Source: Sphingomonas sp. CCH9-E2 (GTDB taxonomy: Bacteria; Pseudomonadota; Alphaproteobacteria; Sphingomonadales; Sphingomonadaceae). Taken from it: a stretch of DNA of 16,984 nt. A program made the position numbers and the translations under genes. Positions 1 through 6,759 of this stretch are shown in pieces (position 1 is the stretch's first letter; each line of letters begins with the position of its first letter). The DNA is taken from the NCBI RefSeq assembly GCF_001557215.1, contig NZ_LSJM01000372.1:1-16984 (forward strand), in the 5' to 3' direction. The notes under the pieces are model-generated. The model made no database searches and had not been told where the DNA came from. It saw only the letters and a list, made by a program, of their open reading frames with translations.

Positions 1-468
1 CTTGCGCACCGCGACGGTGGTGACGACCGGGACGCCCAGCTCCGCGGACAGCGCATCGGCGTCGATGGTGAGGCCGTCGCGCGTCGCCATGTCGATCATG
101 TTGAGCGCGACCACCATCGGACGGCCAAGCTGACGCAGCTGAAGCACGAAACGCAGATGGTTTTCGAGGTTGGAGGCGTCGGCGACGACGATCAGCGCGT
201 CGGGGAGGCGTTCGCCCTCTTGGCGTCCGAGCACCACGTCGCGGGTGACGGCTTCGTCAGGGCTGGACGGATCGAGGCTGTAGGTGCCGGGCAGGTCGAC
301 CAGCTCGACCGGGCGGCCATCGTTGAGCGCGAGGCGGCCCGAATGGCGCTCGACCGTCACGCCGGGATAGTTGCCGACCTTTTGCCGCGCGCCGGTGAGC
401 GCGTTGAACAGAGCGGTCTTGCCGGCATTGGGGTTGCCGACCAGCGCGACGAGCGGCTGGGCGTTCAT
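1..468 (-). CDS. feoB: Ferrous iron transport protein B, N-terminal part (runs off the window)
   Basis: This is the GTPase end of FeoB, the inner-membrane Fe(II) permease. The 156 codons seen are the N-terminal G domain; the membrane permease part lies beyond position 1. Visible GTPase motifs are G1 GNPNAGKT (residues 11-18), a G2 threonine in NYPGVTVE (33-40), G3 DLPG (58-61) and G4 NMID (123-126), all in the spacing usual for FeoB. The start ATG at 468 overlaps the feoA stop codon in an ATGA, so the two are very likely translationally coupled. Nothing looks broken in the visible part. Confidence is high for the family; whether the full gene is intact cannot be seen. Confidence 0.95.
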   Translation of the reverse strand, partial: MNAQPLVALVGNPNAGKTALFNALTGARQKVGNYPGVTVERHSGRLALNDGRPVELVDLPGTYSLDPSSPDEAVTRDVVLGRQEGERLPDALIVVADASNLENHLRFVLQLRQLGRPMVVALNMIDMATRDGLTIDADALSAELGVPVVTTVAVRK

Positions 469-713
469 GCGGCGGGTGCCTTGAGATGGATCGCCTGGAC
501 GATGTGACGGCGCAGCGCGACGGTCATGCGCCCGATGCGCACCGCGGCGGGACCGCCGAACCAGCCGACCGGGCGGATCAGTTCGACCTCGACCCCTTCA
601 TCCAGCCCGAATTCGCGCAGGCGGCGCACTTCGTGCGGGGCGAGCGCGGACCAGTCGATCGTGGCGACGGTGGCAGGGAGATTGCGCGGCGCACGCGCGA
701 GGGAGTCGGTCAT
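465..713 (-). CDS. feoA: FeoA family protein, Fe(II) uptake accessory
   Basis: FeoA is a small cytoplasmic SH3-like protein that works with FeoB in ferrous iron uptake. The product from the ATG at 713 is 82 residues, normal for FeoA, with the typical core: a short N-terminal helix (APHEVRRLREFGLDEG), the turn around VELIRPVGWFGGPAAVRIG, and a C-terminal MTVALRRHIVQAI strand-helix. An in-frame ATG at 767 would add 18 residues (MIPHCAGISPSLLI and so on) unlike FeoA, so 713 is preferred. No clear Shine-Dalgarno precedes 713, while a GATAAT -10-like box lies only about 10 bases upstream, which suggests a leaderless or nearly leaderless mRNA. It is first in a feoAB unit with a 4-base overlap. Confidence 0.9.
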   Translation of the reverse strand: MTDSLARAPRNLPATVATIDWSALAPHEVRRLREFGLDEGVEVELIRPVGWFGGPAAVRIGRMTVALRRHIVQAIHLKAPAA

Positions 714-714
714 G

Positions 715-731
715 TTGCGAGCGATTATCAA
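715..731. promoter_or_regulatory. Imperfect dyad, possible Fur-type iron operator
   Basis: TTGCGAGCGATTATCAA is an imperfect palindrome with TTG/CAA ends and an ATTATC half. It overlaps the -10-like box and ends two bases before the feoA start. The position suits an iron-responsive repressor. The match to known Fur boxes is only partial, so this is a weak candidate. Confidence 0.3.
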
Positions 732-751
732 GAGCGACGGGGAAATGCCAG
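724..751 (-). promoter_or_regulatory. Candidate feoA promoter giving a near-leaderless transcript
   Basis: On the minus strand there is CTGGCA (751-746, 4 of 6 matches to TTGACA), a 16-base spacer, and GATAAT (729-724, 5 of 6 matches to TATAAT). Transcription would be expected to start around 717-714, almost on the feoA ATG at 713. This is a pattern call only. Confidence 0.4.
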
Positions 752-767
752 CACAATGCGGAATCAA

Positions 768-991
768 TCCTCCCCCGCCAGGGGGAGGTGGCAGCGCGCA
801 GCGCTAACGGAGGGGCGGCCGCGTAGACGGCCGGGGGCAGCTCGGCAGAATTCTGCCCTCTGCGGCCAACGGCTTGCTTCGCAAGCCGGCTCCGCTGCTG
901 CGATATGCCCCCGGCATATCGCTGTTCGCAGCTACGCCCCCTCCACCACCGGCTCCGCCGGCGGTCCCCCTCCCCTGCTGCGCAGGGGAGG
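768..991. repeat. Composite palindromic repeat (BIME-like) filling the feoA-lysS gap
   Basis: This fills most of the 352-bp stretch without a gene (714-1065). It is a mosaic of hairpins: 768-789 (8-bp arms CCTCCCCC/GGGGGAGG), the 14-bp perfect palindrome GGCAGAATTCTGCC at 844-857, 871-887 (GGCTTGC/GCAAGCC), 901-921 (CGATATGCC/GGCATATCG), 949-961 (CCGGC/GCCGG) and 969-991 (10-bp arms CCTCCCCTGC/GCAGGGGAGG). The two end hairpins point inward as an inverted pair. The first 22 bases are identical to 2651-2672 and, reversed, to 2771-2792. No coding potential is evident; open frames crossing it translate to low-complexity sequence. Confidence 0.8.
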
Positions 992-1065
992 AATTGGGTG
1001 GGTTGCAAAACCGGTCGCCATCGCGCACCCGCTGACGCGCAACTTATCCAGATAGACAGACAGTG

Positions 1066-2643
1066 ATGACCGACACCGCTCTCCGCGACGCCGCCCTCGC
1101 CTCCAAGGCCTGGCCCTATGAGGAGGCGCGCAAGCTGCTCAAGCGCTATCCGGAGGGCAAGCCTGGCGGCGCGCCGGTGCTGTTCGAGACCGGCTATGGC
1201 CCCTCGGGGCTGCCGCATATCGGGACGTTCAACGAAGTGCTGCGCACGACCATGGTGCGGCGCGCGTTCGAGACGCTGTCGGACATGTCCACGCGGCTGA
1301 TCGCGTTCAGCGACGATATGGATGGCCTGCGCAAGGTGCCGGACAATGTGCCCGATGGCGAGATGCTGGCGCAATATATCGGCCACCCGCTGACCAAGGT
1401 GCCCGACCCCTTCGGCAAGTTCGAAAGCTTTGCGCACCACAACAACGCGATGCTGCGCGACTTTCTCGACCGGTTCGGGTTCGACTATGAGTTCGCGTCG
1501 TCCACCGATTATTATGGCTCGGGCAAATTCGACGATGCGCTGCGGCTCGTCCTGCGCAACTATCAGGGCATCATGGACGTGATGCTGCCGACGCTGCGTG
1601 CGGAGCGGCAGGCGACCTATTCGCCGGTGCTGCCGATCAGTCCGAAGACGGGGATCGTGCTGCAGGTGCCGATCGAGGTGCTCGATCCCGAAACGGGCAT
1701 GATCGCGTTCACCGATAGCGATGGCGAGCGGATCGAGCAGAGCATCCTTGGCGGCAAGTCGAAGCTGCAGTGGAAGGCCGACTGGGCGATGCGCTGGGTC
1801 GCGCTGGGCGTCGATTACGAGATGGCGGGCAAGGATCTGATCGATTCGGTGACGCAATCGGGCCGAATCGCGCGCGTGCTGGGCGGGCGCCCGCCCGAGG
1901 GGTTCAATTACGAGCTGTTCCTCGACGCCAAGGGCGAGAAGATTTCGAAGACCAAGGGCAATGGCCTGTCGATCGAGCAGTGGCTAACCTATGGGCCCGA
2001 CGAGTCCCTCGCCTTCTACATCTATCGCGAGCCCAAAAAAGCCAAGGCGCTGCATCTGGGGCTGATCCCGCGCGCGGTGGACGATTATTGGCAGTTCCGC
2101 GCCGCCTATGCCGACCAGCCGGTCGAGCAAAGGCTGGGCAATCCGGTGCATCATATCCATAACGGCCCGCCGCCGGCCGAGACGCTGCCGGTGACGTTCG
2201 GGCTGCTGCTCAACCTGGTCGGCGTGCTGCGCGAGCCGACGGTCGAGCAGGTGTGGGGGTATCTGGGCAATTATGTGCCGGATGCGACGGCGGAGAACTG
2301 GCCCGCGCTGGATGCGCTGATCGGCTATGCGATCGCTTATGTCCGCGACGTGGCGGAGAAGCCGGTGCGGCGCGCGCCCGAGGGGGTCGAGGTCGCGGCG
2401 TTGCAGGATCTCGACGCGCAGCTTGGCGCTGCGGGGGCGGATGCGTCGGCCGAGGATCTGCAGAACATCGTCTATGAGATCGGCAAGGCGCATTTCGGCA
2501 AGGAGGCGCTGCGCGACTGGTTCAAGGCTTTGTACGAGACGCTGCTGGGATCGTCGCAGGGGCCGCGCATGGGCAGCTTCATCGCGCTCTATGGCGTGGA
2601 GAATAGCCGCACGCTGATCGGCGAGGCGCTGGCGAAGGTTTGA
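1066..2643 (+). CDS. lysS: Lysine--tRNA ligase, class I (LysRS1)
   Basis: It charges tRNA-Lys with lysine in the cytoplasm. The 525-residue product has the class I signatures: the HIGH-type motif in GYGPSGLPHIGT (HIGT at residues 51-54) and the KMSKS-type loop KISKT (292-296), which places it in the archaeal-type class I LysRS family found in many alphaproteobacteria rather than the class II LysS of E. coli. The C-terminal anticodon-binding region is complete and ends in a TGA at 2641-2643. A GTG lies directly before the ATG; ATG 1066 (MTDTALRD) is chosen. No good Shine-Dalgarno is visible, only a purine-rich AGATAGACAGACAG just upstream. It stands alone, flanked on both sides by palindromic repeats. 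Confidence 0.95.
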   Translation: MTDTALRDAALASKAWPYEEARKLLKRYPEGKPGGAPVLFETGYGPSGLPHIGTFNEVLRTTMVRRAFETLSDMSTRLIAFSDDMDGLRKVPDNVPDGEMLAQYIGHPLTKVPDPFGKFESFAHHNNAMLRDFLDRFGFDYEFASSTDYYGSGKFDDALRLVLRNYQGIMDVMLPTLRAERQATYSPVLPISPKTGIVLQVPIEVLDPETGMIAFTDSDGERIEQSILGGKSKLQWKADWAMRWVALGVDYEMAGKDLIDSVTQSGRIARVLGGRPPEGFNYELFLDAKGEKISKTKGNGLSIEQWLTYGPDESLAFYIYREPKKAKALHLGLIPRAVDDYWQFRAAYADQPVEQRLGNPVHHIHNGPPPAETLPVTFGLLLNLVGVLREPTVEQVWGYLGNYVPDATAENWPALDALIGYAIAYVRDVAEKPVRRAPEGVEVAALQDLDAQLGAAGADASAEDLQNIVYEIGKAHFGKEALRDWFKALYETLLGSSQGPRMGSFIALYGVENSRTLIGEALAKV

Positions 2644-2650
2644 GCATTTA

Positions 2651-2792
2651 TCCTCCCCCGCCAGGGGGAGGTGCCGCTGAACGCGGCGGAGGGGGAGGAC
2701 GGCTTTGCCCTCACCGCTCTGGCCGACCACTTCCTCCCCCTCCGTCACCCCGGATCAAGTCCGGGGTGCCACCTCCCCCTGGCGGGGGAGGA
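2651..2792. repeat. Nested inverted palindromic repeat between convergent lysS and DUF389 genes
   Basis: The outer arms 2651-2672 and 2771-2792 are perfect 22-bp inverted copies of each other, and each is itself a hairpin (CCTCCCCC/GGGGGAGG). Inside these lie 13-bp arms (2687-2699 and 2732-2744), then the 9-bp hairpin at 2746-2768. The block occupies nearly all of the space between the lysS stop and the DUF389 stop, so it probably also acts as a two-way transcription end. There is no T-run typical of an intrinsic terminator. Confidence 0.85.
2746..2768. repeat. Hairpin of the CCCCGGATCAAGTCCGGGG type
   Basis: Arms CACCCCGGA and TCCGGGGTG match perfectly around the loop TCAAG. I recall this palindrome as widespread in intergenic regions of alphaproteobacterial genomes. 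Here it sits as the central module of one palindromic element. Confidence 0.75.
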
Positions 2793-2794
2793 TT

Positions 2795-4267
2795 TTAGTT
2801 GGCCTCTTCCGGCGCCAGCCAGCGCAGGCGGGCGGGAGCGGGGCCGTTGCCGGTGACGCGGGCGTCGATGCGGGCTTCGGTCAGGGCATCGACCACGGTT
2901 TGCGCCCCGCTGCCCGATACGCCGATCGGGAGCTTGATCCGCTGCGCCGCCCAGATGGCGGTGGCGAGCGCTTCGACGTCGGGCTTGTCGTCCGCGAGCA
3001 CGATGTCGGGGAGCGCGGCGACGGGCGGGATCAGCGTGACGGTCCAGCCCTGTACTCCGGCGGCGACGCGGGTTTCGAGCGCGCGATAGGCGGCGAGGTT
3101 GGCGCCGGGCAGCGGGGCGGCGTTGACCACCGCGCGGCGATTGTCGCGGTCGAGCAGCACCGCGTCGGGCTTGACTCCGGCGATCAGCGCGAGCTGTTCC
3201 TGCGCGCGCGCGGCGAGGCGGTTGGCGGCGCTGGCGCTGGAGGCTTGCGCCGCAGCGACCTGCGCCGCTTCGGCCTGGGCGCCGGTGCCGACGCGGATCT
3301 GTTCGAGCTCGACCGCGACCGGGCGGCCGACCAGTTCGCGCAGCACCGCAGTGGCGCGGGCTTCCGCCTCGGCGCGCAATCGGGGTGTCAGCACGGTCGC
3401 GGTGACGCGGACGGGTTGCGCCTCATAGTCGATATCGACCTGGCTCAGGCGCGCGGCGCCCTCGAACTCGCTGCTGATCACTTCGCGGATCTGGCGCGAG
3501 GCGTTGGCCTCCCAGCCCAGCTGGACGAGGACCAGCCCCAAAGGAATCGCGAAACCAGCGAGCGCGACGGTGACGACGATCGTCTGCAGCATCGTGTGCT
3601 GGGGCGAGAGGTGCGAGCCGAAGCCATAGAGGCGCGCGACCACGGCGGCGGCGACCGCGATGGTGATAAGGTTGGTGAGGAACAGCAGCAGCGAGCCGGC
3701 GAAGACCGTCCAGTTCCAGGTGGCGAGGCCGAAGCCGACCACGGCCAGCGGCGGCATCAAGGCGGTGGCGATGGCGACGCCGACCACCGTCCCCGCCCTG
3801 CCGCGGATCATCGCATAGGCTCCGGCGAGCGCGGAGAAGAGCGCGATCATCAGGTCGAACAGATTGGGGCGGGTGCGCGCGGCGATTTCGGTCGTCACAT
3901 TCTGGATCGGCGAGACCAGCACGAGCAAGGCGGTGAACAGCACCGCGATGACGATGCCGAGTGCAAGCGCGATGGCCGCGGTGCGGATCTCGTTCCAGTC
4001 GAAGGTGGCGAGGCCGAAGCCGAGGCCGATGATCGGCCCCATCAGCGGCGAGATGAGCATCGCGCCGATGACGACTGCTGGAGAGGAGAGCAGCAGGCCG
4101 AGCACCGCGATGCCCGCCGACATCAGCGTCATGAAGGCATAGCGGCCGGTGAAGCCGGCGTCCTCGCGCACTTTTTCGACGACATCGACGTGATCGACCG
4201 TGGCGATCACCCGCGTGCGCCACCAGGCGACGACCGGATTGTCGGGCTTCAACAATGCGATGCTCAT
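2795..4267 (-). CDS. DUF389 family (TIGR00341-type) membrane protein
   Basis: The 490-residue product has a hydrophobic N-terminal half with about six or seven membrane spans (around residues 45-85, 97-120, 136-153, 160-182, 187-212 and 225-250), including the well-conserved AVVIGAMLISPLMGPIIGLGFGLA stretch region (65-87) and ATALMPPLAVVGFGLA (167-182). The second half, from about 255, is soluble and rich in alanine. These are the hallmarks of DUF389, whose function is not established. ATG 4267 (MSIALLKPDN) is chosen because the 64 extra residues of the longer frame (to 4459) are low-complexity and run into nhaA coding sequence. It diverges from nhaA across 76 bases. No partner in the window hints at a substrate. 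Confidence 0.9.
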   Translation of the reverse strand: MSIALLKPDNPVVAWWRTRVIATVDHVDVVEKVREDAGFTGRYAFMTLMSAGIAVLGLLLSSPAVVIGAMLISPLMGPIIGLGFGLATFDWNEIRTAAIALALGIVIAVLFTALLVLVSPIQNVTTEIAARTRPNLFDLMIALFSALAGAYAMIRGRAGTVVGVAIATALMPPLAVVGFGLATWNWTVFAGSLLLFLTNLITIAVAAAVVARLYGFGSHLSPQHTMLQTIVVTVALAGFAIPLGLVLVQLGWEANASRQIREVISSEFEGAARLSQVDIDYEAQPVRVTATVLTPRLRAEAEARATAVLRELVGRPVAVELEQIRVGTGAQAEAAQVAAAQASSASAANRLAARAQEQLALIAGVKPDAVLLDRDNRRAVVNAAPLPGANLAAYRALETRVAAGVQGWTVTLIPPVAALPDIVLADDKPDVEALATAIWAAQRIKLPIGVSGSGAQTVVDALTEARIDARVTGNGPAPARLRWLAPEEAN

Positions 4268-4332
4268 ATTCGCGCCTCTAGGGGGTTTGCCCGGTGGGTT
4301 CCAGCCGTTAGGCAGGGGCACGCCGCAACCAC

Positions 4333-4337
4333 AGGAG
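4333..4337 (+). promoter_or_regulatory. Ribosome binding site that fixes the nhaA start
   Basis: AGGAG lies six bases before ATG 4344. It favours this start over upstream in-frame codons back to 4200, which would overlap the divergent DUF389 gene. Confidence 0.8.
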
Positions 4338-4343
4338 CAACGC

Positions 4344-5579
4344 ATGGCCGCACGAAACGACCAGGCAGGACGATCGGTGCTGCGCCGATTTTTGCAGAGC
4401 GAGGCGGCGGGCGGCATCATTTTGATGGCCGCCGCAGCGCTGGCGATGCTGGTCGCCAATCTGCCCGGTGTTTCCGAGGCCTATTTCCACCTGCTGCATC
4501 TCGACACCGGGCCGGTGATCAGCCCGAAATACGGGTCGATGAGCGTGCATCTGTGGATCAACGATGCGCTGATGGCGATCTTCTTCCTGTTCGTGGGGCT
4601 GGAGATCAAGCGCGAGTTCATCGACGGGCAGCTCGCCACCTGGGAGCATCGGCGGTTGCCGATCGTCGCGGCGGCGGCGGGGATGGTCGGGCCGGCCCTG
4701 GTCTATCTGTTCATCACCGGATGGGATGGCCCGCTGGTCAATGGCTGGGCGATTCCCGCCGCGACCGACATCGCCTTTGCCATCGGCGTGCTGGCGCTGC
4801 TCGGCAGCCGCGCGCCGGCGTCGCTCAAGCTGTTCCTGACCACCGTCGCGATCGTCGATGACATGGGCGCGGTGGCGATCATCGCGATCGCCTATACCGC
4901 CGAGCTGTCGACGCTCTACCTCGCGCTCGGCGCGCTGGTGATGGCGACCATGTATGTGCTGAACCGCAGCGGGGTGAAGCGGCTATGGCCATACCTGCTG
5001 CTCGGAGCGGCGCTTTGGTATTTCGTGTTCATGTCGGGCGTGCATGCGACGATTGCAGGCGTGCTGACCGCGATGATGGTGCCGATCACCACCAGCCCGG
5101 GCGCGTGCGACGATGCCGAATCGCCGCTGCACAAGCTCGAGCACGCGCTCGCTCCCTGGGTCGCCTATGCGATCGTGCCGGTGTTCGGCTTTGCCAATGC
5201 CGGTGTCAGCCTGGCGGGGATGAGCCCGGCGATCCTGCTCGCGCCGCTGCCGCTGGGCATCGCGGCAGGCCTGTTCATCGGCAAGCAGGTCGGCATTTTC
5301 GGAAGCATCTGGCTGGCCGCCAAGCTGCGCTTTGCCGCGCCGCCGGGCGGGGCGACGTGGTTGCAGCTTTATGCCGTCGCGATGCTGTGCGGCATCGGCT
5401 TTACGATGAGCCTGTTCATCGGCGGGCTGGCCTTCCCCGGCAATGAGGAGCTGGTCGATGAGGTCAAGATCGGCGTGCTCGCCGGATCGATCCTGTCGGC
5501 GGCGATCGGCTACACGATCCTGCGCTTCGCCCCGCGCTGGCGTGAGGGCGGCAGCGGCGACGCGGATCGGACCGCGTGA
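4344..5579 (+). CDS. nhaA: Na+/H+ antiporter NhaA
   Basis: It exports sodium in exchange for protons across the inner membrane, controlling cytoplasmic pH and salt. The 411-residue product has the NhaA hallmarks: the conserved FFLFVGLEIKREF region (80-92), PAATDIAF with Asp142, and VAIVDDMGA with Asp172-Asp173. These correspond to Asp133 and the Asp163-Asp164 pair of the E. coli enzyme with a constant offset of nine. The C-terminal membrane segment GFTMSLFIGGLAF is also present. Length is close to the family norm. The start follows an AGGAG site. Its stop TGA shares a base with the ATG of the next gene, so both are probably on one mRNA. Confidence 0.96.
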   Translation: MAARNDQAGRSVLRRFLQSEAAGGIILMAAAALAMLVANLPGVSEAYFHLLHLDTGPVISPKYGSMSVHLWINDALMAIFFLFVGLEIKREFIDGQLATWEHRRLPIVAAAAGMVGPALVYLFITGWDGPLVNGWAIPAATDIAFAIGVLALLGSRAPASLKLFLTTVAIVDDMGAVAIIAIAYTAELSTLYLALGALVMATMYVLNRSGVKRLWPYLLLGAALWYFVFMSGVHATIAGVLTAMMVPITTSPGACDDAESPLHKLEHALAPWVAYAIVPVFGFANAGVSLAGMSPAILLAPLPLGIAAGLFIGKQVGIFGSIWLAAKLRFAAPPGGATWLQLYAVAMLCGIGFTMSLFIGGLAFPGNEELVDEVKIGVLAGSILSAAIGYTILRFAPRWREGGSGDADRTA

Positions 5580-6583
5580 TGCGCTGCTTCTACGACCCCG
5601 GGCAGCTGGCCCATGCCCCCGCGCGCGAGCTGCATAACGGGGAATTCGTGCCCTATGCGGAGAAGCCGGAGCGCGCCGCCGCCATCGCCGCGACATTGGG
5701 CACGACCGAGCTGCCGCAGGACCGGGGCGAGGCGCCGATCCGCGCGGTGCATGACGCGGACTATATCGAGTTTCTGAAGACCGCGCCCGCGCGCTGGGCG
5801 GAGGCGGGGCGACCAGGCGATGTCATGGGCTATATCTGGCCGACGGTGCGCAAGCGCGCGCTGAAGCTGGAGCGGATCGACGCGCTGGCGGGGCAATACA
5901 GCATCGACGCATCGACGCCGCTGACCGCGCAGACCTGGGACGCGAGCTATCGCAGCGTGCAATGCGCGCTGGCGGCGACCCACGCAGTGCTGGGAGGCGA
6001 GCGGACGGCGTTCGCGCTGTCCCGACCGCCGGGGCATCATGCCGGCGCGGATTATCTGGGCGGCTATTGCTACCTCAACCATGTCGCGGTCGCGGCACAG
6101 GCGGCGCGCGATGCGGGCGTGCAGCGTGTCGCGATCCTCGATATCGACTATCATCACGGCAACGGGACGCAGGATATCTTCTGGGAGCGCGGCGACGTGT
6201 TCTTTGCCTCGATCCATGCCGATCCGGCGACGGACTTTCCGTTCTACTGGGGCCATGCGGACGAGGTCGGCGAGGGTGCGGGCGAAGGGGCGACGCTGAA
6301 CCTGCCGCTGCCGCGCGGGACGCGGATCGATGCGTTCCGTGCCGCGCAGGACCGGGCGCTGGCAGCGATTGCGGCGTCGGGCGCGGAGCTGTTGCTGGTC
6401 AGTTTCGGGGCGGACACGTTCGTCGGCGATCCGATTTCGCAATTCGCGCTGGAGACGGCGGACTATGCGCTGCTGGGGCGCGACATTGCCGCCGCCGGGC
6501 TGCCGACTGCGATCGTGATGGAAGGCGGCTATGCGATCGACGCGCTGGGGGCGAATGTTGCCAGCTTTTTGAGCGGGTTCTGA
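5579..6583 (+). CDS. Histone deacetylase-family protein, probable acetylpolyamine amidohydrolase
   Basis: This is a zinc-dependent deacetylase of the HDAC/acetylpolyamine amidohydrolase superfamily, 334 residues. Visible active-site parts are the His pair in SRPPGHHAG (His153, His154), zinc ligands Asp190 and His192 in DIDYHHGNGT, Asp279 in GADTFVGDP, and the transition-state Tyr318 in EGGY. These have the spacing of the Mycoplana acetylpolyamine amidohydrolase, whose zinc ligands (195, 197 and 284, from memory) are each offset by five. The substrate is therefore likely an acetylated polyamine or another small N-acetyl amine, but acetyl-lysine proteins cannot be excluded. The start ATG at 5579 overlaps the nhaA stop by one base (TGATG); a GTG three bases earlier is also possible. 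Translation is probably coupled to nhaA. Confidence 0.92.
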   Translation: MRCFYDPGQLAHAPARELHNGEFVPYAEKPERAAAIAATLGTTELPQDRGEAPIRAVHDADYIEFLKTAPARWAEAGRPGDVMGYIWPTVRKRALKLERIDALAGQYSIDASTPLTAQTWDASYRSVQCALAATHAVLGGERTAFALSRPPGHHAGADYLGGYCYLNHVAVAAQAARDAGVQRVAILDIDYHHGNGTQDIFWERGDVFFASIHADPATDFPFYWGHADEVGEGAGEGATLNLPLPRGTRIDAFRAAQDRALAAIAASGAELLLVSFGADTFVGDPISQFALETADYALLGRDIAAAGLPTAIVMEGGYAIDALGANVASFLSGF

Positions 6584-6703
6584 GCGCACGATTTTTTTCG
6601 CGGGGCGTGGAACCAAGTTCGATCGAGGGGCGTTGTTATCCAGCTTGATCGAGAGAAAGAGCATTTAGACGACCCGAACCCATGTGGAACGGATCGTCCA
6701 GGG

Positions 6704-6732
6704 AGCCCCGCCGCTGAACAAGCGACGGGGCT
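6704..6732. terminator. Hairpin between convergent deacetylase and TPR genes
   Basis: Arms AGCCCCG and CGGGGCT (7 bp), with inner GCT/AGC pairing, enclose the loop GAACA. It sits between two convergent stop codons. Neither side has a real T-run, so intrinsic termination is uncertain. The rest of 6584-6759 holds only a T7 run near 6592-6598 and two related stretches, GTTCGATCGAG and CTTGATCGAG. Confidence 0.4.
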
Positions 6733-6759
6733 TACCTGTTTCTGGCGCAATCGTGTCCG

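Noticed and set aside
768..991. CRISPR array or structured RNA/riboswitch before lysS
   Set aside because: The hairpins are not evenly spaced direct repeats with unique spacers, and the same head sequence recurs in an unrelated place between convergent genes, which fits a dispersed palindromic repeat better than a lysine riboswitch.
598..1857. 419-codon minus-strand open frame covering the repeat cluster and the 5' half of lysS
   Set aside because: It overlaps well-recognised lysS coding sequence and passes through palindromic repeats, and the product is His/Arg-rich and featureless.
2705..4861. 718-codon open frame on the plus strand opposite the DUF389 gene
   Set aside because: Its translation is Arg/Gly/Asp/Glu-rich low-complexity sequence typical of the reverse of a GC-rich gene. 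The minus strand encodes a recognisable membrane protein, and the frame then crosses into nhaA in another frame.
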